Source: Erigeron canadensis (taxonomy: Eukaryota > Streptophyta > Magnoliopsida > Asterales > Asteraceae). Taken from it: a stretch of 64,000 nt of DNA. Positions 21,530 to 33,456 of this stretch are shown piece by piece. The position numbers and the translations under genes were made by a program. The stretch is from the NCBI RefSeq assembly GCF_010389155.1, contig NC_057765.1:21036270-21100269 (forward strand). Reading direction: 5' to 3'. Every line of letters begins with the position of its first letter. The first letter of the stretch is position 1. The notes under the pieces were generated by a model. The model did no database searches, was not told the origin of the DNA, and saw nothing but the letters and a program-made list of their open reading frames with translations.

Positions 21530-24500
21530 GGAGAACCAAGGAAGCCTCTCAGTCTTTGGTATGTTGACAGTGGATGCTCTCGGCACATGACAGGGGACAA
21601 GAATGTTTTGTTCAATTGAAGATGTAAATGGTTCGTATGTTAGTTTCGCAGGTCCCAATGGCGGCAACATCTCGGGCCAAGGTGATGTTGTCAATGGGAA
21701 GATTACGCTGGAGAAACTCAATTATGTGGAACAGTTAGCACATAATTTATTAAGTGTTTCTCAGATTTGTGACAAGGGAAACAATGTCCATTTTACTGAG
21801 AAAGAAGCACTTATATTGAAACCAGAATATGTTATTCCTGAAGACTGGATCCTGCTAAAAGCTCCTAGAAAGAGAGACATCTATGGATTTGTGTTAGGTG
21901 TTGAGGATCCTAAGGAGTTTGTTTGCTTATTAACAAAAGAAAATGAATCTGAATCTTTGTTATGGCATAGAAGAATGGGACAATTTAATTTCCGAAAGAT
22001 GAATGACATTGTGAAACATGGTTTGGTTGAAGGCGTTCCCATGAAACGGTTTGGAATGGAAGACAAATGTGTACCTTGTCTGAAAGGTAAACAGCAAAAG
22101 TCTGCACATAAACTGAAACAAGAAAACTCTATTGCCAATCCTTTCGAGTTACTTCACATGGATTTATTTGGTCCAGTGAATGTAAGAAGTATAGGTGGGA
22201 TGTATTACTGTTTGGTGGTTACTGATGATTACTCGAGATTCTCATGGGTATTCTTTCTTAAATCGAAAGATGAAACTCCGTAGATTTTGATAAATTTCTT
22301 TGTTGAAACTAAAAATATTTATGGAGTTCGTGTTAAGAGAATCAGGAGTGACAACGGAACTGAATTCAAGAATAATGTGATGGATGTCTTTTGTTTGTCA
22401 AAGGGAATCCAACATCAATACATTTCTCCATATGAACCACAGTAGAATGGAGTTGCTGAAAGAAAGAATAGGACTCTAATCGAGACAGCCATAACTATGC
22501 TTGCAGATTCAGGGCTTCCTACTATGTTTTGGGCGGAGGCAGTGAATACAACTTGTCATATTTTAAATAGGGTTACTGTAGTTACGCGTCATAATAAGAC
22601 ATGTTATGAGCTTCTACATAAGAAGAAACCGAATTTACAGAATGTTGAACCATTTGGTGTACCGTGTACTTTCTTGAAGTATCTACCTCAGTTAAAGTTT
22701 TATCCAAAGGTTGAAAAGGGATTTTTCATGGGTTATAAACCGGGAACATCAATTCGACGGGTTTACAATAAACAGACCGGCAAAGTTGATTTGGGAACAA
22801 ACGTCAAGATTGTTACTCATAAGCCCGCTATTCTGAAAGTGGCAAAAACTTCGATTATGATAGTGTGTTTAGTTCACTACATGGTCCTGATTCTTATTCA
22901 GATCCTAAGACAGTTGATAATGTGATTATTTTAAGAGATCACATGGATAATACTCCTACATCTCCGCCTACTCGAAATGTCGATACTACTCCAACCAAAA
23001 TTCAGTCTACTAATGATATTGATGAAAGTGGTAAGGACAAGAATAAGACACCAGATTCAGATGATAATGAACCCGAGAACACTATTCCACTTGCTCCATC
23101 AAAGGTTTCACTGCCTGATGATGATCTTATTTCTGAAGAATCGGAAGATGATTTTAACTCTCCTGAGTTTCAGATTAGAACAAATTTAGGAGAAAGTCTG
23201 AATGTTGATTCGGTTCCTCAATATCGAATTAATAAGGATCATCCAGTTGAAAATATTTTTGGTAATGCTACAAAACCTGTTCGAACTAGAAATCAGCTGA
23301 ATAAGGAACTGACTAGTTTGTTTTGTGAAGTGAAAGACACTGGATTGATAACTGAGTGTTTATATTCTGGTTTCATTTCACAAGTAGAACCTAAGAATGT
23401 TAAGGCAGCACTTCAAGATCCATGTTGGATTGAAGCTATGCAAGAAGAATTAGCTCAATTTGAAAAACTTGGAGTCTGGGAGTTAGTAGATGTGCCTAGA
23501 GGTAAAGAACCGATTAGAACTCGTTGGGTATATAAATGCAAATGAGATGACAAAGGGATTGTTACTAGAAATAAAGCATGTTTGGTTGTTCAGGGGTTTG
23601 CGCAACGTGTGAGGGATATGACTACAATGAAACTTTTGCACCAGTTGGTAGGATTGAAGCTATAAGGTTATTTTTAGCCTATGCAAGTTTCAAAGGTATA
23701 AAGGTGTATCAGTTAGACATTAAGAGTGTCTTCTTATACAGTGAAGTTAAAGAAGAAGTGTATGTTCACCAACCACCAGGGTTAGAAGATCCGAACTATC
23801 CAAGAAGAGCATATTGTTTGGATAAGGCTCTTTATGGATTGCATCAAGCACCCAGAGTGTGGTATGAAAAGTTGTCAACACATTTGTTGACAAATGGATT
23901 TACAAGAGGATTGATAGACAACACATTGTTTATCAAGTGGAAGAAGCGAGATTATCTAATTGTACAAGTTTACGTGGATGATATCATTTTTGGTTCATCT
24001 AATATAAAGATGTGCAAAGAGTATGAAATGAGCATGAAAATGAATTTGAAATGAGTGATATGGGGGAACTTCAATTATTCCTCGGACTGCAAGTCGATCA
24101 AAGGAAAGATGGATTCTTTATTCACCAGTCTAAGTATGTCGATGACATCTTGGAGAGGTTTCAAATGTTAGAGTCCAAGACATATGGTACTCCTATTCAG
24201 CAAAATCATGGTTTAGGGGTTCTTGATCCAAAAGATGAATTTGTGGATGCAACTTATTATCGTGCTATTATTGGCTCATTGATGTATTTGACTATTTCGC
24301 GTCCAGATATTATGTTCGCTGTTTGTCCTTGCGCTAGTCCGAAAGAGTCACATTTGACTGCAGCAAAACGTATTCTACGTTCTCTTAAGGGAAACCAAGG
24401 GCTTGGTCTATGGTATCCAATGGGAGGAACGTTTGATTTTGTTGCATATACTGATTTGGACTTTGGCGGTTGTAACAATGACAGAAAGTCTACAACTGGA

Positions 24501-24893
24501 AGTTATCAGTTGTTAGGAGGAAGATTAGTATCGTGGCAGTGCAAGAAGCAGACATGTGTTGCTCAGTCTTCATGTGAGGCAGAGTATATGGCTGCTGGTA
24601 GCTGTTGTTCCCAGGTATTGTGGATTCAGCAACAACTTCGTGACTACGGTATGGATTTTCTTGATACTCCTATTAGAATAGACAATAAGCCAGCTATAGA
24701 CATTACAAATAACCCTGTCATGCATAAGGTCACCAAACATATTAATATTAGACATCATTTATTGCGTGATTGTGCCCCGAAGAAGTTTATAACTGATGAT
24801 AATTTAGTTGATCTGTATACCAAAGCATTTAATAAGACTCGGTGTGAGAAGTTAATTCTTCTCAATGGGATGAAGAATGCTGATTCATATTAA
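21530..24893 (+). pseudogene. Element A pol (protease, integrase, RT, RNase H), degenerate
   Basis: Protease motif VDSGCSRHMTG (D-S-G at 21566-21574) is intact but followed by a frameshift near 21610. The integrase zinc region (WHRRMGQ...CVPC) and first core aspartate (HMDLFG) lie in 21603-22283. TAG stops at 22280 and 22443 replace glutamine codons, the second inside the core near NGVAERKN. Frame changes occur near 22850, 23605 and 24050, plus a TGA at 23543. RT has YVDD at 23971-23982. RNase H ends at 24893 with a divergent C-terminus. Domain order is copia type. Confidence 0.9.
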
Positions 24894-27646
24894 ATCTCTC
24901 AAAGAACTAATTTTGTAAGTTTGTGTCTGTAAATAGCTAGAGTCATAAAAATACAAAAAGAGTTCTTAGTGTCATAAACACCATAAAATATGGAAAATTT
25001 GAAAATGACAAAAATATGAAGAGATTTAAATTAATGCTGTCAGATGATTAGACGTGAGGTTACTTAGCTTTTAAGTCTGCTTAATCGTAATATAACTGCT
25101 TAATTCAGTGATTACAATTTGGGATATATTGGTAGACACAAAGTAGCAAGGTTTCCTTAATCTGAACTTAATTTATACAATGTTCTTGTGGGAAACATAT
25201 TCAGATATATGGCTTAGAATGCTTGCTTTTCAGTAATGAATTGATCTAGTCCTTAAATTTTGTGAAAGATCTAGCATTACTATAGGATTTATTCAAAATA
25301 TAGGCAAAAACCTCTACAACTCATGAGCATGAAAGTTAAATGTTATATTGTTTATGCAATTGAAATGAATGTAATATAAGGGGCTAATGTGGTCTTTGAG
25401 ATTCGGAAAAGTATGTCCTAGGGGTGTCTTTGTATACCTAGCCTACCTAAAGCTTCCAACTTGGGATAGGTTGTCAGAAAGTTCGCTACATGAGTCTCAT
25501 AGAAAATCACGGGTTCCTTATAAATAATGAAATGCAAAAGCAAATAAGTTAAATCACAAAGTAATCGAATTTTGTTATCTGTAAATGTCTCATAATTTGT
25601 TTAAGGATGTTTTTGAATATATATTGAATATTTGTTATCTTAGTGCTTGTATCGATTACGGAAGTATATCTGAATGTGGGTCACATAAGTTTCGCAAACT
25701 ATTCAATGGCATATTAGGCTACTAGGGTTACATGGTGACTGTCCTTGGCCAGGGTATGTCGAAAATGTCATAACTCAAAGGAAATATCAATGCTAATCGT
25801 GGTTGGGTCACCATGTACCGAGTGTTTTAGAGGACAAATATACCGGTAATCGTGGTCGGGTCACTGTTCATAACTAATAATAAGATAATTATTTCTCACT
25901 TGAAGACTTATGTAAATGCTAATCTGATCTAATCTGCAGAACCTTAAGATTTCTTGTAAATAAATAAAGTAGTTTAGTTTTTTAGTTATTTTTGTTTTTA
26001 TTTTATTTTATTTTTTTTTGTACTAATAAATGTCAGTTTGTGTGTCAAACTAGTTCTTATTGCACGAGAGATTTGATAAGCATCTAATGATTCTTAAGTG
26101 AATTATATGAGTCTTGTTGCTTATGATAAGTATGTTTAAAAAATGGATTTTCTAATTAATACATAAGTTATTTAATTTAGAAAATGAAATGGATTTGAAA
26201 TTGAAAAGTCAAAATATTTTTGAATGTGTTTCAAGTAAATTTTTGAAATTTTAATTGTTTTTGGTTGATAAGTATGCTTGACAACGATTGGACTTGCCTT
26301 AGATCTTGTAATGATTTCTAGGTTAAGATTTTAGTTGTTTTGCATATTTATAATTTTTGCATATCTTGATGCATTGATGAAGTTTGTTAAGTGTGTAGGT
26401 TGCAGAGTTCATTTTATATGTATTGAGACGGACAACAATCTATGCACGAACTGTGCTACAAGGATGGATTGCCTTGTATTTATAAACCTAAGACTCAGTG
26501 TGATAGGTTAAATTGTATTATCAAGATCACAACCTAAGATGTAATGTGATAGGTTGTTGATATGATATTTTGATGTATTCTAATGCATTATACATTAAAT
26601 ACATTTTGATGTAAGTTTGCCTTGTTTAAAGTTAAACATTAAATATGCATTATGCATTTGTCAAGATAATAATGTAAGATTTATTTGATACATTATTGTG
26701 ATGACAAGTTAGTACGGATGATATATGATTGCATATTCGAATAGATACAGATTTTTAGTAATGAGTATCTACAGGTTTATGTTTCTGGAATTTTTGTAGT
26801 TTTCCTTAATAAGTTTTCTGGAAAAATTACAAAATTTCGCTAAGGAAAGCGGTTCATGTGTTTTAAAAAACTGAAAATTCGAATTTGTTCGTGCTGACGT
26901 CAGCATGCCTCGTGCGGTTCATGGGTTTTAACCTTTCATTAATTACCTTTAATCGAAAATTAACCCTAAATAACCATACGAACTTCGTCTTCCTCGTGCG
27001 CACTATTCATCCGTTCCCTTTTCGATCAATTTCATCTAATTTTCGTATTTTTTTCATCCAGGATTGTTGGTATATTTTCAGTTTAGGATAGATTATTGAT
27101 GTTTTGACTATGAAAATTAACGATTACAAGTCGTTATAATGCCCAAATTTTTGAATCCTCTTTGCATGAACAGTAACTAGGACGAACCAAGAATTTGATA
27201 TTCAACTTTTGATGTTTTGGACTTAAAATTGGACTTAAAATTGGATTAATTGATGTTTGTACACCGTAAATCCAAAATAAGTTCATGTTAACATACTTAA
27301 AATCAAGATTAATTGAAGATACTATGATTTAGTCACTATTCACACGAAGAACATCAAGAACACGAACCGTTTCGTGTTCATCGAATTTGTTTTGATTTTT
27401 GATTTACTGGGCATACACGATCCATAAACAAGTCCATGTTGATGATTTTATTTGATTAACTCATCGAATGGAGATGTTTTTGCCTCGTGTTTCTGGGTTT
27501 TGTTTGAAGCTCGTGCTGACATCACACGAAGAGGTTTTGACCTCGTGATGATGTCATCACGAAGCAAAAGTCCAAAAACCCTGATTTTTGTTTTTAATTT
27601 CTAACTTTTTCATTTTCTTGTCGTTTTTGTCTGTCTTTGTGCAGGT
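24894..27646 (+). repeat. Post-pol spacer of element A, copy 2
   Basis: Non-coding. From 25940 on it matches 1-1171. Before that I see a short inverted repeat TACATGGTGAC/GTCACCATGTA (about 25731 and 25808) and two copies of AATCGTGGT-GGGTCAC (25795, 25852), but no gene. An extra segment of about 600 bp (26840-27470) is absent from copy 1 and includes CGTGCTGACGTCAGCA near 26890. It ends with CTAAC, a long pyrimidine tract and TGTGCAG two bases before the ORFx start. Confidence 0.75.
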
Positions 27647-28048
27647 ATGGCAGGACAAGGTAATAATGCTCGTGTGTTCATCAAGGAGCATAATGCTGCA
27701 CTCGATCTCAGTATTACTCAAACGGGGTGCACACCAGAGTTTCACGGTGTCCTACAGTTTTTTGCACGTTCTCGTGTACATTTTGCAGTGACAGAGAACC
27801 CTCCATTCGTGATAAGTCTCATTAGGGAGTTTTGGAACTCAGCCCGTTCAGTGCAGATGGGTGATCATAGGTACATTCGCACTACTGTTGGAGGACGTTC
27901 ATTTTCGTTCTCGGCTGGAGACTTACGGACGATATTACACTTAGGTAATGTCGAGATAGAGCAAGGTCCAATTGATTTTTCAGAGGAATTTTGTGACGGT
28001 GCTCTACGTCGTATGGGTTATACTGGTGCTATTTCTCACCCATACTTA
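27647..28048 (+). pseudogene. ORFx of element A, copy 2, 3'-truncated
   Basis: Open from ATG 27647 with none of the damage of copy 1: codon 14 is GAG and the T run near 27832 is complete. It encodes the N-terminal part of ORFx (MAGQGNNARVFIKEH onward, with IREFWNSA and GGRSFSFSAGDLRTIL). At about 28048 homology to copy 1 stops within ACCCATACTT and the sequence enters the minus-strand element B'. The open frame then runs on as meaningless sequence to 28324. The first 134 residues are therefore genuine and the remainder is antisense read-through. Confidence 0.8.
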
Positions 28049-29126
28049 TGGAGGCCAGAAGGGCTAGTTTCGGCACTAGTGTCCTTGGGCTGTGAGGACT
28101 TCTTAAATTTATGTCGTTTTAATAAGCCCTTGGGCTGTGAGGGATCTTTTGGGAAATCCTCAGGTTGGTCAACGGATGGGGGAGGTTGTGGCTGGGAGGA
28201 TGAAGTTGTTTGGGATTTGAACAACTTCAACATTTTGCCACTAGGTGCACCGGTAGGTCTCGCATTCTTTTGCGACCCGCCAGTGACCTTTCTGAGCCAG
28301 CTGGTCTTGTTGCGTCAGATTTAGAAATTACCTGAAGAATTGCAGGAAAGAGTTTTGGCTCTTCATCTGAGGTAGATGCCTTTGATAAGTCTCTGCAGAA
28401 CTCTGTCGCTGAAGTCTCGGGTCCGCCTTCAGAATACGCGTCTCCCAGAATTTGCGTAAAGCAAATGCTTAGAAATATGGGGAAAGAGATATGTGGACTT
28501 CTTTTTCCTTTTAACTTTGCCAACAACTGAGAGAAGAGCATCTCAGCGAAGTCCACCTCGATCCCATGGCACAAGTAGTAGCCCATTTCAACTTGAACTA
28601 TGAAAATCTGGTCCAGGCCACCATAATTTCCCCCTAGGCACTCGACAATCTGAGTCCAGAAATACCTCCAACAATTTTTAAAGCCAGCAATGAAAATATG
28701 GCCAAAAGTGTTCAGATCGCTTTCAGCATCGATCAGTGCATCATGACCCATGTCTCTTAGAACCTCCCTAAAATTGATGCCTTTCAATCTTTTAAAGTAT
28801 ACAAATGGAGGTCTGAGATAGTTCAATTGAAGGGCCTCCTAGAACCTATCAAGAGAAATGACACACCGCTTAATGCCATCCTTCGAAGTAAAAGTAATGG
28901 ATTTTTCATCCTTGCTAATTTTAGCGGTGTACCAGAATTCAAGTAAGTATCGATGATACAAGACTTGAGGATTTGCAGTCAAGGTATAATGAAGAGGACA
29001 CTCTTTAAGAAATGTATTTATCCTGCCCATTAGGGTTTTTGATTTGACATTTAGGGGTGACACGAAGTTGTTCGTATTGCATCTAATAGCCTTGGCTTCG
29101 AGTTTTTCTGGCTAATTAGAACTTGG
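28049..29126 (-). pseudogene. ORF3 fragment of element B'
   Basis: Minus-strand sequence homologous to B ORF3, starting around the NWP...EAKAIR region. It covers LMGRINTFLKECPLH, LEFWYTA, WRYFWTQIVECLGG and DFAEMLFSQL, and stops in the Lys/Ser-rich linker at 28049. It lacks the first about 20 codons, the acidic and coiled-coil parts and the C-terminal block. It has a TAG near its start, one (TCCTAG) near 28838 and a frame change near 28230. A 5' promoter like that of B ORF3 is absent because the LTR is fused in. Confidence 0.78.
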
Positions 29127-29140
29127 CTTGACTGGCTAAT

Positions 29141-30336
29141 TAAATGAGTACTGAAGACACCTCTATGTCAATGGTGAGTTTACTTTGCAACACGTTCACT
29201 GTATCTGGTCATGAACAGTGTACCAGGTTAACTGGAGTTATACTTATTAAGGTGACAAGAGTAAATAAGTAAATACAATGCAATAAGTAAAGTACAAGTA
29301 ATGTAAATTGGTGAGAGAATATGTAATTTTCAAGTGTATTTTATTTATTGATTGTTAAATAAAATACAAGGTTGTTGCGGAACCAAGATAATACACGAAT
29401 GTAAATATCCTAACAACTTATGAAGTACAATTGATCTATACTTGGAAATTCTCTTCTACAATCGAAACACTTAAAGTTGTGAAATGTTCCTTTTAGCGAT
29501 TGAGAGAATATTGCACAAGTTCACCAAAGATATTGCAAGTATGGGTGTTTGCAAAGTTGTATAAATGCTTGTGCAAGGACCTCTATCTATAGTCAATGGT
29601 TGAGCATTGGGATCTCAACTTCGACGTACAAATATGGTTGACAGCACACAAAAGTATTAGTAAATAATTCTTTGTGTGTGTGCTAGATAAAGTAAGACAG
29701 AAGGTTACTTTATTCAACCACTCTACATCTTTACACTTTTATCCACGGACAAGATTATTATCCGGGTAAAAGGATGTAGTGTAAAAGGTCCTCCCCATAA
29801 TCAGTGTAAAGCTTTGTAAGAGCATTTACACTGAGGGTCTCCAGTTTGTATATCTGATTAGAATGTCAACTGGGCTTCGCTGCCATTGTCATTCTCTATC
29901 TTCCATTTGTTGTCTTTGACTTCAACTGGAATGTCTTCAGATGCTTTCTTCACATCTCAAATGGAGGAAGTCAACAGTTGCATAAACTGTACATTGCAAC
30001 TCGACTTCAAATATTTCGGACACTTCTTCTGTTCTCCAGATGCAACTGGAGAGCTCCAGTTTTCAGCGAAACTGGACCTTACATACTTTACACTGAGCAG
30101 CTTCAGGTCTTCAATCAGATAGAATCTCCTCAGAGCTCTGCTAACCAGAAGTTTCTCTTCTTTAGTCTTTAGTCTTCGACTTCAGAATGAATGTCTTCAG
30201 TTTGAGCTAATCTCGATCTGAAGTGAAGCTTCAGAGAACTAATTCTGAGAGGGTCCTCAGAATTTCTGTACAAGTATTTTCTCTGAACTTCAGATATTTC
30301 TGAACAAATAGCACTTGGTCAATTTTTGACCTAACA
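29141..30336 (-). repeat. Chimeric LTR of element B'
   Basis: Read on the minus strand, the first about 255 bp (30336 to 30083) match the start of element B's LTR, with its CTGAAG-rich words. From about 30080 on the sequence matches the whole LTR of element D from its GGTCCAGTTT start to near its end (GACATAGAGGTGTCTTCAG). The last about 25 bp of the D-type LTR are missing. A TATA-like box is changed to CTATAGATAG at about 29585. Confidence 0.8.
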
Positions 30337-30367
30337 ATATATATATATGTACATATATATATATATG
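30337..30367. repeat. AT dinucleotide tract
   Basis: Mostly (AT)n with one GTAC interruption, directly next to the end of element B'. A second similar tract lies at 31060-31081. Confidence 0.9.
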
Positions 30368-30370
30368 GGG

Positions 30371-30636
30371 ACAATCAAATAAGGAGAGCCTTAAAATAGA
30401 AAAACGGTGAGAACACTTAAAACTACATTTTGATGCATTAAAAGCCCATGAAACTAACATAGTGTATAACTAATTATCATTATTTAAGTGTTTAACAACA
30501 CATTGATCAGTCAAAAAAAAAAAAAAAATCACATTTTTTTTTGTTTTGTGCAAGTTTATGGGCTTTTAATGCATCAAAATGATGCTTTTAAGTGTTTTCA
30601 CCGTTCATATTTTAAGAGTGTTCTTACCGGATTGTT
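30371..30636. mobile_element. Foldback/MITE-like element 1
   Basis: The two ends form an imperfect inverted repeat of about 90 bp. The shared core is CGGTGAGAACACTTAAAA and TTTGATGCATTAAAAGCCCA on the left, with their complements on the right (30550-30636). The centre contains a poly-A run. It is flanked by AT tracts, so a target duplication cannot be read. No coding capacity; superfamily not assigned. Confidence 0.7.
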
Positions 30637-30657
30637 ATATATATATACGGAAAACTG

Positions 30658-30826
30658 AAGGTGGTGTTGTTATGTATCCAACTTGAGTGAAATCCCTCTC
30701 ACATACTAATTTTTTAAAATATAATATATATTGAATAAATAATTGGGCCCTCATGCTTTTTATGGTTCAATAAATTAACATGGGAGACGGATTTCATCCA
30801 AGTTGGATGCATAACAGCTCCACCTT
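30658..30826. mobile_element. Foldback/MITE-like element 2
   Basis: A 169-bp unit with inverted ends of about 55 bp (AAGGTGG-GTTATG-ATCCAACTT on the left, its complement at 30772-30826), roughly 80 to 85 percent matching. Non-coding. Superfamily not assigned. Confidence 0.65.
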
Positions 30827-31568
30827 CCCTTCTATATAAAAGGAAGAAGGGTGTGTTGTACTTGAAGGTAAAAGGACTAAAACGCTCCCATGTCGCAACG
30901 CACATAAAGGATTTAACGAATCTAAACTAAAAAACTTTAATGTCAAGGACGATTGGTAATGGGAAAATGATATCCCAAAGATATGATTGGTAAAAAAAAA
31001 AGATAGGTGTTACAAATCAAAAATTTTCAACGACATGTATCATTTCTGACAATAACTCGAGTATATATATATATATATATAGGTTTTTGCCCTGTGCGAT
31101 GCGTGACATTTTTAAAATTGATGTTCAATTTGGTTTAAAAAAATAATGAATGAATGTGTGACTTTATAAAACTTTGTTTCAAGGATAAAAGAATGCTAAC
31201 TTTTAGTAAAATTTTTCGAAAAACACCAAAGATTTCATAAAACCCAAAAAAACAATCAACAGGAAAAAATAAGTTTATTTCTTGTCAAATGTTGATTATG
31301 ACACAAATAGCAAATACAAACTACAAAATATAATAGAGGCCATTTGCAAAACACATAAAATTTTGTAATTCAAATGTATAGAGATTAAATAAACTATTGG
31401 ACACCACTCACAATAAAGGAGCTCATTATGACCATTTAGTCAACCCGTGCAATCTATCCGTTTGACATGATCACACAATTTTGCATGAATGGAGAATCCA
31501 TTGATAATGTGCCTTTGCAATAATATGGAAGTTAAGAACCTATTTTATAATAGAGCAAATAAAAAATC
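30827..31568. other. AT-rich non-coding DNA
   Basis: No gene seen. Contains the (AT)n tract at 31060-31081 followed by GGTTTTTGCCCTGTGCGATGC, wording often seen in plant interspersed repeats, but I could not define an element boundary. Confidence 0.5.
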
Positions 31569-32098
31569 TATTCATTTACAAATTTATCAAAAACAGTGTG
31601 TTTCACTAAACTCTTGTTAATCCATTAGAATAAATAAAAATTTTCACTATATATGAAACAACATAATTGAAAGATGGCGGAGTTATATCTAAATCAATAA
31701 ATTAAAAACCAATTTGCAATAGTCACCGTTAAGAATAATATAAATCTATGAAATACATATACAAATTAAAATAAAGGGAAATCAAAATAAATATAAAACC
31801 TATTCATTTACAAATTTATCAAAGACATGATGTGTTTCACTAAGCTCTTGTTAATCCATCAAACTAAATACAACTTTTGATTATATAATGAAACAACATA
31901 TATAATTGAAACATAAAAGAGTTGTATCTAAATCAATACATTAGATTATATAATGAAACAACATATATAGTTAGAAAGATAAAAGAGTTATATCTAAATC
32001 AATAAATTAAAAACCGATTTGGGATATAATTACTATAAAAATAATATAAATAATTGAAATACATATAAATTAAAATAAAGGGAAATATAATCAAAATA
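31569..32098. repeat. Tandem duplication of about 232 bp
   Basis: Unit 1 is 31569-31800 and unit 2 starts at 31801, both opening TATTCATTTACAAATTTATC and closing AATAAAGGGAAAT. Unit 2 holds an extra internal duplication of about 65 bp (ATGAAACAACATATATA...TATCTAAATCAATA). No gene. Confidence 0.75.
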
Positions 32099-32426
32099 GT
32101 AGCTAAAAAGGGTTATAGGAAAAAGTGTTTGAGTCTCCCCGTGATTTAATTTTTAATATCTTCTTTACGTGTATTTACATACTTAGAAGAAGATATTATT
32201 TACCAAATTAAAAGATATAAATTTGGTACATATATTCAAGGTGTAATTGATGTATTGTGAAAATTCATCTTATCGGATATTTTTGATTAAATATTTAATT
32301 TTTTATATGAAATTGTTTTTCTTTATTTTTTGTATACATAGGTTTAACTTAATATATAATATTTAATTTGAAAAAAATATGAAGATGCCACATAAGATAA
32401 ATCCTAGGTGGCAATATTTGAAGCTA
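32099..32426. other. AT-rich non-coding DNA left of element D
   Basis: No gene or repeat boundary recognised. Ends at the GTTTG target site of element D. Confidence 0.5.
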
Positions 32427-32431
32427 GTTTG

Positions 32432-33398
32432 TGTTAGGTCCAGTTTAAGCTAAACTGGAGCTCTCCAGTGACATCTGGAGAGCATGAGGAATTGTCCGAA
32501 ATATTAGAAGTCCAGTTGCGTTGTACAGGTTCAGCAACTAATGACTTCCTCCAGTTGAGATCAGAAGACTAGAATCTGAAGACCTTCCAGTTGAAGTCAA
32601 AGACAACAAATGGAAGATAGAGATTGGCAATGGCAGCGAAGCCCAGTTGACAATCTACCAGATCAATCAACTGGAGAATCCTCCAGTGTAAATGCTCTTA
32701 CAAAGCTTTACACTAATTACGAGGAGGACCTTTTTACTCTACATCCTTTTAACCGGACAATGATATTGTCTTTGGATAAAGGTACAAAGATGTAGAGTGG
32801 TTGAATAAAGTAACCTTTTGTCTTACTTTATTTAACACACACAAAGGATTATTTAAACAATACTTTTGTGTGCTGTCAACCATTTTTGTACGTCGAAGTT
32901 GAGATCCCCATGCTCAATCTTCAACTATAAATAGAGGTCCTTGCACAAGCATTTTCAACAACTTTGCAAATACATATATTCTGCAATATTGGTGAACTTG
33001 TGCAATATTCTCTCAATCGCAAAAAGGAACATTTCACAACTCTAAGTGTTTCGATTGTTTAGGAGAATTTCCAAGTTTAGATCAATTGTAATTCATGGGT
33101 TGTTAGGATATTTACATTCTTGCATTATCTTGGTTCCGCAACAACCTTGTATTTTATTTAAACAAGTAATAAATAAAATACACTTGAAAATTACATATTG
33201 TCTCACCAGTTTATACACTCATCATTTATATTATTGCATGTATTATTATTCTGTCACCTTAATACTTAATTCCAGTTAACCTGGTACACGATCAATCCAA
33301 ACTGGTCACATCCAGATTAATTGATCGTGTTGCAAAGTTCACTCACCATCGACATAGAGGTGTCTTCAGCACCCATCTAGTAATAGTTGGGACTTACA
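32432..33398 (+). repeat. 5' LTR of element D
   Basis: 967 bp. Two back-to-back hairpins open it: CCAGTTTA/TAAACTGG (32440-32458) and GCTCTCCAG/CTGGAGAGC (32460-32483). The words CCAGTTG and CAACTGG, which contain a MYB-type CAGTTG core, recur through the upstream half. CTATAAATAG near 32925 is the likely TATA box. The 61- and 77-residue open frames inside are LTR sequence, not genes. Confidence 0.96.
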
Positions 33399-33400
33399 AG

Positions 33401-33412
33401 TGGTATCAGAGC
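33401..33412 (+). other. Primer binding site of element D
   Basis: TGGTATCAGAGC, two bases after the LTR, complementary to initiator tRNA-Met. Confidence 0.95.
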
Positions 33413-33456
33413 AGGCAGGTTGAATTGTTTCAATTCTATAACCTAGGTCTGCTTCG

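Larger units (their letters stand above)
28049..30336 (-). mobile_element. Element B': gag-pol-less copia derivative
   Basis: On the minus strand it begins at 30336 with TGTTAGGTCAAAAATTGACC, runs through a complete-looking LTR to about 29141, and then goes straight into ORF3 without primer site, gag or pol. It ends at 28049 in the middle of ORF3, fused to ORFx. No target duplication is visible because the 3' end is missing. It is probably a deletion or recombination product. Confidence 0.82.

Noticed and set aside
27647..28324. A 225-residue gene at the second ORFx
   Set aside because: Only about the first 134 residues are ORFx; the rest is antisense sequence of element B'.
32610..32795. 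Identical 61-residue open frames in the two D LTRs (also 44049-44234)
   Set aside because: They are the same LTR sequence twice; no coding signal beyond LTR identity.
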